31,195 bases of DNA from Azophilus sp964348115 (GTDB taxonomy: Bacteria; Pseudomonadota; Gammaproteobacteria; Pseudomonadales; Azotimanducaceae): positions 1 to 31,195 of the forward strand of contig CAYGBY010000019.1 of NCBI GenBank assembly GCA_964348115.1, written 5' to 3'. Under the pieces are notes generated by a model. The model made no database searches, was not told the origin of the DNA, and saw nothing but the letters and a program-made list of their open reading frames with translations. Made by a program: the position numbers and the translations under genes. Of the stretch, positions 23,973 through 31,195 are shown in pieces; position 1 is the first letter of the stretch, and each line of letters opens with the position of its first letter.

Positions 23973-26119
23973 GCTTCGTCTCCATCAACTGGCTGTAGCC
24001 TGAACCAGGCCCCGCCCTCGTGCTCCAGCGCCGTTAGTTCCAAACCGTTCCGGGTGGCGGCTTCGCCAGCGATCGCGAGGCCAAGCCCCATGCCTTCCGG
24101 CTTCGTCGAGAACTGGGGATCGAAGATCGCGCCGCTCGCGATGTGGTCTGGCTCGATGCCTGGGCCCGTGTCCATGTAGTCAACATGCAGTAGCTGCCGA
24201 CCGCAAGCGTGAATTCGTATATCGATCCGCTTCTCACCGAGGTTGGAAATCCCAAGCCAATATAGGCTGTTGTCAATCAGGTTGGTGAAGATTGCTTGGA
24301 TGTCCTGCCGCCAGCAGAGCAGTGTGAATGCTGTGTCACCACAAAGGCCACAGGTCACACAGGCCTCAGCCATCTGGCTTGAGAACGTGTCCCGCGCCTG
24401 TTCAATGATGGTTGCCAATTGCTCCGACTTCTTCTGCGACCGGCGCTGCGCCGCCAAGGGGTCGAGCCGACCGAATAGCGCAACGAAGTCGCTTGCGTTG
24501 TCCGCGATACCTTCCGCCGCTTCGACAATCCTTGGAACCAAGACAGGATCCCGCGTCTCCGCAAAACCGTCCGCGCGCCTGCGTAGGAGCGGAAACTGGT
24601 TACGAAAGTAGCTGAGCGGTCGCCTGCCTTCGTGGAGCACTACATTGATGATCTTGCCGAGTGTGGCGTGGCCCTGATACACCGCGACTGCGTCGCGCAA
24701 CCGTCCGATGGACTCGCTTCGCCTCGCCCCATCCGATTCGATTAGTTTGATCACCTTGGAGGTAGTCCGTTTGCTCACGCGGGCTCCAGTTAGCGCGGAC
24801 TGAACGCCTCGCTTGAGCTCATCGAAGGAATACAGCCGTTCCAGCTCGCGCTCGACACTGAGCGTCTGCCTGCTCAGACCTGCCCGCTGGCGGTAGGTGT
24901 ACCGCTTTTCTTCCAGCTTCTGGATTACGTACTTCGTGATCTCTTTCAGCTTGGCGAACGCTGCATTCTCAATGAGCCCGTCCCTGGCGCTCTTCTCGAT
25001 TAGCTGCGACTGTTCTTCGGACTGGATTTGCACATAGCCGATCACTTGGTTGTTACCAATCCGGAACGCGGGCCGCTGTATGCGCTGTTCGTTGAGCTTG
25101 AGCCAGTCGAACTCCGGATCCCCAAGGGGGCGCAGGCGAAATCCGTTCCTGTACACCCCAATCCCGTTATATTCGTTCAGGAGTCTCCTTGCCTCCAGTT
25201 TGCCGAGATAGTTCCCCGAGGCGTCCTTCAGCCCTCTTTGGATGAGCCGATCCAACGACACCGAGTCGCGGTCATAAACTCGAATGTCGATGATAAGATC
25301 GCCGCATCCCGACGGGCCCTGAAGATCTACCGGAATCTCCTCCCGCGGGGCGTTTCGCGCCTTTTGCTGCGAGTAGACCAGCGTTCCGGTGCCATTGGCG
25401 TCCACGTTGCCGGCAATCTGATAGTCGTAGTAGGCGACGAGCGGGTAGGGCTCGACAACCGAGTCTATGTCGTCGACGTTGGGTACGCCGGAGATGCGCA
25501 GCATGATCCTGAACGTCTCCGCGCCCATGGTCGGAAACGGCGGCATTAGCTTCCGCAGTTCGAACTGAAGCTTGCGGAATTGGGCCTCCTTCCACGCAGC
25601 CAAGTGGCCAACGTCAACCGCAATGGTCAATGTCGTCCCAGCAGGTTCGTCGACCATGTTCGTCTCGATCAGGACGTCCACATCACCCAGATACTCGGCG
25701 TCGGCGAAGTCGCCCCACTGGAGGTATAGGGTCGTCTTCTCGCCCGATAGCGCCGTCGTTTCAAGCAGCAAGTCGGTTCCCAGGATCGAAGCCGCGTAAC
25801 GGCCTATCCCCTTCCGACCCTGCATTGTTCTCCCGCCCGGGCTCCGACCGCCTCGATCCTGTTTATCCGACGTCGATGGGACCATCCACTTGTTAATCAC
25901 CGTGTCCCGCGACATTCCGTGCCCATGGTCGGAAATCACGATCCGGTATTCACCACTGTCCGTTCGTGCGAAGGTGATCGACACATCCAACGAGTCCGCG
26001 TCATACGCGTTCTTCACCAGTTCAATCACCGCCGCGTACGGATCCTGGATCAGGTCGCGCCCTATGGTCAGGATGTGCCGTCCCGCGGGACGGATTCTGT
26101 ATGTGCCCGCTTCAGGCAT
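23969..26119 (-). CDS. Dual-GHKL protein: MORC/Hsp90-like ATPase plus histidine-kinase domain
   Basis: A 716-aa protein with two ATP-binding GHKL modules. The N-terminal one (about 15-170) is of MORC/Hsp90/MutL type: ELVKNAYDAD (33-42), DHGHGMS (64-70) and GRKGIGRYAA (101-110). A central region of mixed folds and charged helices (about 200-480) follows. A possible phospho-acceptor helix carries H496 in VLHEGRRPLSYF. The C-terminal kinase catalytic domain has the N-box TNLIDNSLYW (612-621), DTGPGI (650-655), the F-box FDPQFSTK (666-673) and GMGLGLAIAG (676-685). No membrane segment or signal peptide is visible, so it is cytoplasmic. The ATG at 26119 overlaps the methyltransferase stop by 8 bp; the longer frame to 26380 is antisense-like. 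Its partners are the C5 methyltransferase and the receiver protein. Confidence 0.85.
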   Translation of the reverse strand: MPEAGTYRIRPAGRHILTIGRDLIQDPYAAVIELVKNAYDADSLDVSITFARTDSGEYRIVISDHGHGMSRDTVINKWMVPSTSDKQDRGGRSPGGRTMQGRKGIGRYAASILGTDLLLETTALSGEKTTLYLQWGDFADAEYLGDVDVLIETNMVDEPAGTTLTIAVDVGHLAAWKEAQFRKLQFELRKLMPPFPTMGAETFRIMLRISGVPNVDDIDSVVEPYPLVAYYDYQIAGNVDANGTGTLVYSQQKARNAPREEIPVDLQGPSGCGDLIIDIRVYDRDSVSLDRLIQRGLKDASGNYLGKLEARRLLNEYNGIGVYRNGFRLRPLGDPEFDWLKLNEQRIQRPAFRIGNNQVIGYVQIQSEEQSQLIEKSARDGLIENAAFAKLKEITKYVIQKLEEKRYTYRQRAGLSRQTLSVERELERLYSFDELKRGVQSALTGARVSKRTTSKVIKLIESDGARRSESIGRLRDAVAVYQGHATLGKIINVVLHEGRRPLSYFRNQFPLLRRRADGFAETRDPVLVPRIVEAAEGIADNASDFVALFGRLDPLAAQRRSQKKSEQLATIIEQARDTFSSQMAEACVTCGLCGDTAFTLLCWRQDIQAIFTNLIDNSLYWLGISNLGEKRIDIRIHACGRQLLHVDYMDTGPGIEPDHIASGAIFDPQFSTKPEGMGLGLAIAGEAATRNGLELTALEHEGGAWFRLQPVDGDEA

Positions 26120-27386
26120 CCCAGTCCTCCGCCATCCTTTCGGCAATCCTGCGGGATAGGAGCACCGGCACGGCGTTTCCAATTTGCCGAAAAGCATGGG
26201 TACGCGATGGTCGACCACTGATGCTCTCGAAGTAGTAATTGTCGGGAAACGTTTGTAGGCGGGCGGCTTCACGCGGCGTGATCGACCGGTTCTGATCCAA
26301 GTCGGGGTGGATGTAGTAGTGCCCATCCTTGCAGATGTGCGCGACAATGGTCTGGGCGAATGGCAGATCGGCCGCCACAACCTTGAAGCGATCCGTGAAC
26401 GATGCCCCGTTGCGGTGCGTCTGCAGACGCTTAGGAAGCGACTGGTACTGAAGCCTAGTCCCGTGCTCGTTCCACTGCTTCACCGCAATCCGGTAGATCT
26501 CAAGATCCCGATCAGCATGGGGTCGCGCCTGATGCCAAGTTAACGGCAGCGCACTCCGGATCCCTGCATCAATCTGCCATTGGCTTCTGTACCGCAGGCG
26601 CCTGCATGGGACGACGGTACCTTCGCCTGCCCCGATAGCGGGCAGGTCCGCGAACACCTCACTGACCGTCACCCCAGGCGTCCACCGCTCTGGCTTTGGA
26701 TACTGTTCCCTGACGTCGGCGCGATTTCCGATGAGAACGACCCGCTTGCGGTTCTGCAGTACGCCGTAGTGGTTCGCACACAAGGTGGAGAATTCGGTTT
26801 CGTAGCCAAGGCTGCGAAAGAGACACCGCATGGTATCCAAATAGCTCCGTCCGGCCCCGTCTCTAGCGGACAGGAGACCTATGACATTCTCGAATACGAA
26901 GCGCTTCGGTCGGTACTTCTCGAGGAAACTCGCGTAGCACCGGTACAGGTAGTTCCGCTTGTCCTCGACCATTCCCTTGGGATCCCGCGACCGTCCGACA
27001 ATGGAGTAGGCCTGACACGGGGGACCGCCGACGAGCAGGTCCAGTGAGCGTCCCCTCAGCAGCGAGTCGATCTCCCGACAAATCGACTCCACCGTGTCGG
27101 GCCGGATCGCTTGGTTGATCACCGAGCGTGCAACGCGTCGCGGCACTTCGGCATACAGCCCCTCTCGGCCAATTCGACCGTTGAGGTAGTCCGCATACAC
27201 ATCCTCACGGCCCGCGGACAGCAACCAATGGTAGGCCATCCGGGTGCGCAGCGTATAACATGCCGCCTGATCAGCCTCCACATGCCCGATCGGACGGTAG
27301 CCTGCTTGGATGAATCCTTCGGAGAGCCCGCCGCCCCCTGCGAAAAGGTCAATAAAATTCAGTTGCTTACGCACCGACAATGCCAC
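26112..27386 (-). CDS. DNA (cytosine-5) methyltransferase
   Basis: This 424-aa enzyme transfers methyl from S-adenosylmethionine to C5 of cytosine in DNA. The motifs run in order: I FIDLFAGGGGLSEGF (11-25), IV GGPPCQAYS with the catalytic Cys (about 119-127), VI FENV (about 160), VIII QNRKRV (about 212), IX SITPREAARLQTFPD and X QIGNAVPVLLSRRIA near the C terminus. The target-recognition region is about 230-340. An unusually long insert (about 55-105) separates motifs I and IV. The reading frame begins with GTG at 27386; its codons are GTG GCA TTG, and no strong ribosome binding site sits at the normal distance, so another GTG (27374) is possible. The gene is first in a three-gene operon with the dual-GHKL protein and the receiver protein. 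No cognate endonuclease gene is visible on its side. Confidence 0.92.
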   Translation of the reverse strand: MALSVRKQLNFIDLFAGGGGLSEGFIQAGYRPIGHVEADQAACYTLRTRMAYHWLLSAGREDVYADYLNGRIGREGLYAEVPRRVARSVINQAIRPDTVESICREIDSLLRGRSLDLLVGGPPCQAYSIVGRSRDPKGMVEDKRNYLYRCYASFLEKYRPKRFVFENVIGLLSARDGAGRSYLDTMRCLFRSLGYETEFSTLCANHYGVLQNRKRVVLIGNRADVREQYPKPERWTPGVTVSEVFADLPAIGAGEGTVVPCRRLRYRSQWQIDAGIRSALPLTWHQARPHADRDLEIYRIAVKQWNEHGTRLQYQSLPKRLQTHRNGASFTDRFKVVAADLPFAQTIVAHICKDGHYYIHPDLDQNRSITPREAARLQTFPDNYYFESISGRPSRTHAFRQIGNAVPVLLSRRIAERMAEDWDA

Positions 27387-27481
27387 AGAAACAGACGAAA
27401 ATACTCCTCGTCGGCATAGAGGCCGCTATTGCAGTTCCGGCATGCGCAAATGGCCGACAGGTTCGGCGGATATTGTTCCAC
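27359..27481 (-). pseudogene. Fragment resembling an HNH-type zinc-ribbon nuclease
   Basis: A 40-codon frame overlapping the methyltransferase start reads ...CACRNCNSGLYADEEYFRLFL..., very like the C-x2-CN-x-G-x3-DEEYF signature seen in HNH endonucleases. A TAG immediately precedes its GTG and the frame ends inside dcm, so the HNH core is missing. It may be the leftover of a nuclease gene that once preceded the methyltransferase. The match is short and was read by eye; chance is possible. Confidence 0.35.
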
Positions 27482-27561
27482 CTAGCCATCCCCGTGATCA
27501 CCTTGGTCTGAGCCAGAGGCCGGAACGTAGCCCGGTACCCGCCCAAGGGGACATACTACCA

Positions 27562-27693
27562 CTAGTGTGCTGTCCGATAAGTAACCATAACAATCACATG
27601 TGTTCATAAGCAGATAAAATGTTTCTATTTCAACAATTTACATAAATTTGAGTGCCACGGACAAACACAGGAAATAATCGGACAGGACACTAG
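27562..27693. mobile_element. 132-bp MITE-like element with 19-bp terminal inverted repeats
   Basis: The left end CTAGTGTGCTGTCCGATAA (27562-27580) pairs with the right end at 27675-27693 with 17 of 19 positions matching. The interior is strikingly AT-rich compared with the GC-rich flanks and has no gene. Both ends carry CTAG, consistent with a duplicated or palindromic target as used by some IS5-type elements. Related ends occur at 1680-1696 and 31108. It is inserted at the 3' end of the relic atpC. Confidence 0.65.
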
Positions 27694-28154
27694 CATGGGT
27701 TAGGTGCCCCATCCAGAACTGTCCAACGCTATTTCTCCCCTCGGCGTACCAGCGGCGGCGTTTGCGCAGTTCCTCCAGCGTGCGTTGCTGCGCCGCCGCC
27801 TCGGCGACGGAGAAATCGAAATCCGCCGCCTGTTCGGCAAGGGCGCGCTCGGCGGCTTCGCGGGCTGCAATGGCGGCCGCCTTGTCGATGTCCTCGGCGC
27901 GCGATGCCGTATCCGCAAGGATAGTGACCATGCCCGGCTGCACTTCTAAGTAGCCCCCGGAAGCATAAAACACTTCCTCCTCGCCATTTTCCAGCCGCAG
28001 TTGTACCACCCCGGGCCGAATTCCGGTGAGCAGGGGGCGCATGACCAGGCAGTATGCCCAATTCGCCAATGCTGCCCCGCAGGCTCACCATGGTGACCGC
28101 GCCGGAGAAAATCGCCTTCTCCGCGCTGACGATATCGCAGTGCATTGTAGCCAT
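27638..28154 (-). pseudogene. atpC: ATP synthase epsilon subunit, frameshifted relic
   Basis: The first part (28154 to about 28038) reads MATMHCDIVSAEKAIFSGAV...ELGILPGHAP in one frame, the correct AtpC start. The rest (LLTGIRPGVVQLRLENGEEEVF...EELRKRRR) continues in another frame. The switch sits at a run of five Gs (28033-28037), one base too long for a continuous gene. The 3' end then runs into the MITE-like element, adding unrelated residues up to a stop at 27638. AtpC normally caps the F1 rotor. With the truncated atpD next door, this is a dead duplicate fragment of an atp operon. Confidence 0.8.
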
Positions 28155-28184
28155 CGGCCGCCCCTGGCTCCTCGACCCAAGCGT

Positions 28185-29075
28185 CTACAGCGTTTTCGCC
28201 TTCTCGGCCGCGTCTTCGATGTTGCCCACCATATAAAAGGCATTCTCCGGCAGGTGGTCGTATTCGCCGTCCAGAATGGCCTTGAAGCTGCGCACCGTGT
28301 CTTCCCGGGTGACGAACTTGCCGGATTGCCCGGTGAACTGCTCCCCCACGGACATTGGCTGGGAGAAGAACTGCTGCATCTTGCATGCCCGGTAGACGAG
28401 CCGCTTGTCTTCCTCCGAAAGCTCATCCATGCCCAGAATAGCGATGATGTAGCGCAATTCGTGGTAGCGCTGCAGGGTCTGCTGCACACCCTGGGCCACG
28501 TTGTAGTGCTCCTGGCCCACAACATTTGGGTCGAGCTGACGGCTTGTGGAATCGAGCGGGTCCACCGCCGGATAAATGCCGAGGTCGGTGATGGCTCTCG
28601 ACAGCGTTGCCGCGGAGTCCAGGTGGGCGAAGGTTGTCGCCGGCGACGGGTCCGTCAGATCGTCCGCGGGCACGTAGACCGCCTGCACCGAGGTGATGGA
28701 GCCGTCCTTGGTGGTGGTGATGCGCTCCTGGAGGGTACCCATTTCCTCGGCAAGGTTGGGCTGATAGCCAACGGCGGAGGGCATCCGGCGGAGCAGCGCC
28801 GAGACCTCCGTACCCGCCAGGGTGTAGCGGTAGATGCAGTCGATAAAAAGCAGTACGTCGCGCCCCTCGTCACGAAACTTCTCGGCCAGGGTCAGGCCAG
28901 TTAGCCCAACCCGCAACCGGTTGCCCGGCGGCTCGTTCATCTGGCCGAATACCGGCGAAATCTTGTCGAGTACGCCCGCTTCCTCCATCTCGTAGTAGAA
29001 GTCGTTGCCTTCCCGGGTGCGCTCGCCAACGCCCGCGAACACGGAAAGCCCGGTGTGCTCGATGGCGATGACGGG
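28185..29075 (-). pseudogene. atpD: ATP synthase beta subunit, 5'-truncated relic
   Basis: About 297 codons correspond to the C-terminal two thirds of AtpD, from HTGLSVFAGVGERTREGNDF to the natural end EDAAEKAKTL. The N-terminal barrel and the P-loop are absent: similarity stops near 29075, about 35 bp from the IclR gene stop. Substitutions at normally strict places (LFIDCIYRY for LFIDNIYRY; ALLRRM for ALLGRM) fit loss of constraint. The atpD-atpC order matches a normal operon tail, so this is a captured or duplicated fragment. A working atp operon must exist elsewhere in the genome. Confidence 0.85.
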
Positions 29076-29108
29076 TTGTGCGATGGGGCGACTTTCAGGG
29101 CGCTCCCA

Positions 29109-29879
29109 TTACTGCGATGCGGCGGTGATCTGCTGAGAGGACGCCTGCAACTCATCCAGCACCCTGCCGTGCATGTCTTCGCGGGTCACCCGTGAACTCG
29201 GACAGGCGACGTTGAGCGCGGCCACCACCTCGCCGTTTCGTTGTCGGATGGGCACGGAGATGGAACGCAGGCCGATCTCCAGTTCCTGGTCGACGATGCT
29301 CCAGCCGCAGACGCCGGTTTCCTCTATCAGCCCCCGCAGTTTGATCCGGGAGGTTATTGTGTTGGGGGTGAATTTGGTCAACTTGACCTTGGCGAGGTAC
29401 TCATCAAGCTGCTCCTCCGGCAATGCGGCAAGCAGAACGCGGCCGGTGGATACTGCATGCGCCGGCGAGCGGCTGCCGACGGCGACGGATATGCGAACGC
29501 GCCGTTCCGGCGATACGGCGCTTGCCACGTACACAACGTCTTCGTCATCCAGCATGGCGGCGAACACGGATTCCTCCAGTTTGTAGGCCAGCCGCGCCAT
29601 GATTGGCTGCGCCACCTCCACAAAGGAAAGCGAGGAGAGGGCCGCATATCCCAACTCCAGCACCTTGGGCTTCAGGTTGAAGTACTTGCCGTTCGTCTCC
29701 GCATAGCCCTCGCTGACCAGGGTGAGCATGAAGCGGCGCACCGCCGCCCTAGGGAGGCCGGTGGCGCGCGCGACATCGCTCAGCGTCATGCTCGGGCGGC
29801 TCCTGGTGAAAGCCCGCATGATTTCCAGTCCGCGCACCAGCGAGTGGACATAGTCGCGCTTGCCGACCGGTTTCTTCAT
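29109..29879 (-). CDS. IclR-family transcriptional regulator
   Basis: A 256-aa regulator with an N-terminal winged helix-turn-helix (about 10-70: SLVRGLEIMRAF, TLSDVARATGLPRAAVRRFMLTL) and a C-terminal GAF-like effector domain. The effector half carries typical IclR phrases: VGSRSPAHAVSTGRVLLAAL, WSIVDQELEIGLRSISVPI and ALNVACPSSR. The wording is closest to the PcaR/PobR branch, which senses aromatic acids, but that does not fix the ligand. The ATG at 29879 overlaps the deacetylase stop by 4 bp (ATGA), so the two are translated together. The longer frame to 29927 adds 16 residues inside the deacetylase gene. It may control its own operon. Confidence 0.9.
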   Translation of the reverse strand: MKKPVGKRDYVHSLVRGLEIMRAFTRSRPSMTLSDVARATGLPRAAVRRFMLTLVSEGYAETNGKYFNLKPKVLELGYAALSSLSFVEVAQPIMARLAYKLEESVFAAMLDDEDVVYVASAVSPERRVRISVAVGSRSPAHAVSTGRVLLAALPEEQLDEYLAKVKLTKFTPNTITSRIKLRGLIEETGVCGWSIVDQELEIGLRSISVPIRQRNGEVVAALNVACPSSRVTREDMHGRVLDELQASSQQITAASQ

Positions 29880-30760
29880 GAGTTCGCCCCAACCCAGCTG
29901 GCGACTTCGGCGTGGCTGCCGAACCAAACGCCTCCCTTCGACTTGGCGTACTCGATCAGGCGCTCAAGAATCCAGATGCGCGAACGATAGCCGATGACGA
30001 ACGGATGCATGACAACTTGGAACAAACCACGCTGCCGCCAGGCGGCATCCAGTTCCCGCCTGAAGATGGCGAACACATCCTCCGGCGTCGCCCAAGGCCT
30101 GGTCGCCGGTTGGCGGTTGAACATCAGATAAACGGCATCGTCACGGAGCCATTCCACCGGAACCTCCACCACGCCGGTGGGCGCGCCGTCCAGCAGCAAC
30201 TCGTAGCACTCCTCGTCGGCCATCATGGAGCTGTCGTATTCGAGCCCGAGCTCGGCGACGATGGCGATGGTGTTTGGGCTCAAGTCCCAGTTCGCGGACC
30301 GGAAGCCGACCGGCGCCGTCCCCAGTTGGTCGGCCAACAGGTCTCGCGAGCGCAGCGCCAGATCCCGTTCCGCGGCCGCTGTGAGCAGGGAGTTGTCCTC
30401 ATGCATCCAGCCATGTATGCCGACCTCATGTCCGGCGCCGGCGATGCGTTTCGCCTCATCCGGGTCGATGAGCGCGCAGACCGCCGGCATGAAGAAGCTG
30501 GCCTTGACCTCATGGCGGCGCAACACCTTGAGAATTCTCGGCACCCCGACACGGCGCCCGAACTCCCCCCAGGCCAAGCGGCCCACGGCAGCACCGCCGG
30601 CGCCGAGTTCGTACGCCTCATGGTCGCAATCGAAGGAGAACGCCGCCGCGCAACGGGCGCCCTGCGGCCAGACAGTGGGCTTCAGGCTGCGGCCGGCGCG
30701 CACACGGCCAACTAGCTGCCGCCAATTTTCGGCTGTGGCATTGCTGGTCTCGGCCGGCAT
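29876..30760 (-). CDS. Polysaccharide deacetylase family protein (PuuE/PgdA-like)
   Basis: A 294-aa NodB-fold hydrolase. The metal and base residues are visible in FSFDCDHE (41-48) and in HEVGIHGWMHE (111-121), where H116 and H120 form the H-x3-H metal pair. A later conserved segment is FRSANWDLSPNT (about 154). Absence of a signal peptide and the DHE form point to the cytoplasmic branch that includes PuuE allantoinase and cyclic-imide hydrolases, rather than cell-wall deacetylases. It therefore probably cleaves an amide in a small ring or sugar compound; the substrate is unknown. It is first in a two-gene operon with the IclR regulator, which is a likely controller. Confidence 0.82.
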   Translation of the reverse strand: MPAETSNATAENWRQLVGRVRAGRSLKPTVWPQGARCAAAFSFDCDHEAYELGAGGAAVGRLAWGEFGRRVGVPRILKVLRRHEVKASFFMPAVCALIDPDEAKRIAGAGHEVGIHGWMHEDNSLLTAAAERDLALRSRDLLADQLGTAPVGFRSANWDLSPNTIAIVAELGLEYDSSMMADEECYELLLDGAPTGVVEVPVEWLRDDAVYLMFNRQPATRPWATPEDVFAIFRRELDAAWRQRGLFQVVMHPFVIGYRSRIWILERLIEYAKSKGGVWFGSHAEVASWVGANS

Positions 30761-31070
30761 GGGTCAGCGGCCCCGCGACCCTGCCCAGCAGAAGCGCCCG
30801 CCCATGTCCACGGCGATGGCGGCGCTGCGGCTAACATCGATTGCAGCGCATGGCCAGCCAGACTTGCTCGCGGGGGCGTTGATGCCCCGCAGGACGAGTG
30901 CGCCGACGGTCGCGGCGCAAGATTGGCGAAAGAAGTGCGCAACGTAACCAACCGCGCACGGGGCGCGAGCGCAGTGCCGGGGCGGAAGGGCTTGGCGAGC
31001 GTTCATGGAGTCGGCAAACACTGAGATAAGTGCGATAATTGCCGGCCATTATCCACGGTGAGGGGGCAGG
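30761..31070. other. Non-coding stretch upstream of the deacetylase gene
   Basis: No supportable gene is seen; the overlapping open frames on the minus strand lack ribosome binding sites and recognisable motifs. It should contain the deacetylase promoter. A GATAAT -10-like hexamer occurs at 31034 on the plus strand ahead of the short ORF at 31071. Confidence 0.4.
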
Positions 31071-31130
31071 ATGACAAACCAGCCGCGATGGTGGAGGCAC
31101 CGGATGGCTAGTATGCTGTCCCGCAAGTAA
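31071..31130 (+). pseudogene. Gene start cut off by an insertion
   Basis: ATG at 31071 follows a purine-rich AGGGGGCAGG ribosome binding site. It encodes MTNQPRWWRHRMAS and then runs into an IS end at 31108, stopping at 31130 after 19 codons. This looks like the first codons of a gene disrupted by the insertion. The product cannot be identified from so few residues. Confidence 0.35.
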
Positions 31131-31195
31131 GTGTGATCACTCGTGGCCCTTTTGGCCCCCGGCCGCGTTGCTCCTCCTTGTGTGGGGCCCGCCAC
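31108..31195 (+). mobile_element. IS-like end entering from the right edge
   Basis: CTAGTATGCTGTCCCGCAAG resembles the left end of the element at 27562 (CTAGTGTGCTGTCCGATAAG) with a few changes and again begins with CTAG. The sequence beyond is GC-rich, unlike the small AT-rich element, so a full-size insertion sequence may continue beyond the window. The family is not assigned. Confidence 0.45.

Noticed and set aside
22929..26119. Classification of the relay genes as the Detocs defence system
   Set aside because: Detocs combines a TPR-containing kinase with two receiver proteins, one with a phosphatase effector. Here there is a MORC-like N-terminal domain, a single receiver protein and a cytosine methyltransferase.
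1..31195. tRNA or rRNA genes
   Set aside because: I looked for tRNA-like GGTTCGA loops with matching stems and for conserved rRNA stretches in the gaps between genes and found none that could be supported.

Overview
The window is GC-rich, tightly packed bacterial DNA. It looks like a chromosomal segment of a member of the Pseudomonadota, more likely gamma than alpha: the imuA promoter carries a CTGT-N8-ACAG SOS box of the gamma/beta LexA type, and the ATP synthase relics read like gammaproteobacterial subunits. This placement is an inference from gene content. The many mobile-element ends and broken genes suggest a genome shaped by insertion sequences.

Layout. (1) 1-2.5 kb: the SOS mutagenesis pair imuA-imuB (minus strand) with its LexA box; an IS-like end abuts the imuB stop codon. 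(2) 2.6-6.1 kb: a broken haloalkane-dehalogenase-like gene, then a divergent two-subunit glycine decarboxylase P-protein (gcvPA-gcvPB) with no H, T or L partner in view. (3) 6.3-15.2 kb: catabolic genes, namely an ATP-NAD kinase/AcoX-like protein, an Old Yellow Enzyme oxidoreductase, a DapA/NanA-type lyase, a DadA-type FAD amine oxidase, a complete polar amino-acid ABC importer and an SDR dehydrogenase. They suggest uptake and oxidation of an amino acid or a related imino acid. Two small intergenic repeat sets with CRISPR-like geometry lie at 6.3 kb and 14.2 kb. (4) 15.7-17.4 kb: an exported DUF885-family protein.

(5) 17.4-29.1 kb: an accessory island bounded by mobile-element debris (an IS end plus an IS1634-type transposase remnant on the left; a 132-bp MITE-like element and a relic atpD-atpC fragment on the right). 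It holds two convergent defence-type units. On the plus strand is a 1487-aa single-polypeptide restriction-modification enzyme (nuclease, SF2 helicase, N6-adenine methyltransferase, target recognition), matching the Type ISP architecture. On the minus strand is a translationally coupled three-gene operon: a C5-cytosine methyltransferase, a 716-aa protein with both an N-terminal MORC/Hsp90-like and a C-terminal histidine-kinase-like GHKL ATPase domain, and a receiver-domain protein with an unassigned C-terminal domain. This joining of DNA methylation to a phosphorelay-like pair is the best candidate for an undescribed system here.

(6) 29.1-31.2 kb: an IclR regulator overlapping a PuuE/PgdA-type polysaccharide deacetylase gene, then non-coding DNA and a very short ORF interrupted by another IS end at the right edge.
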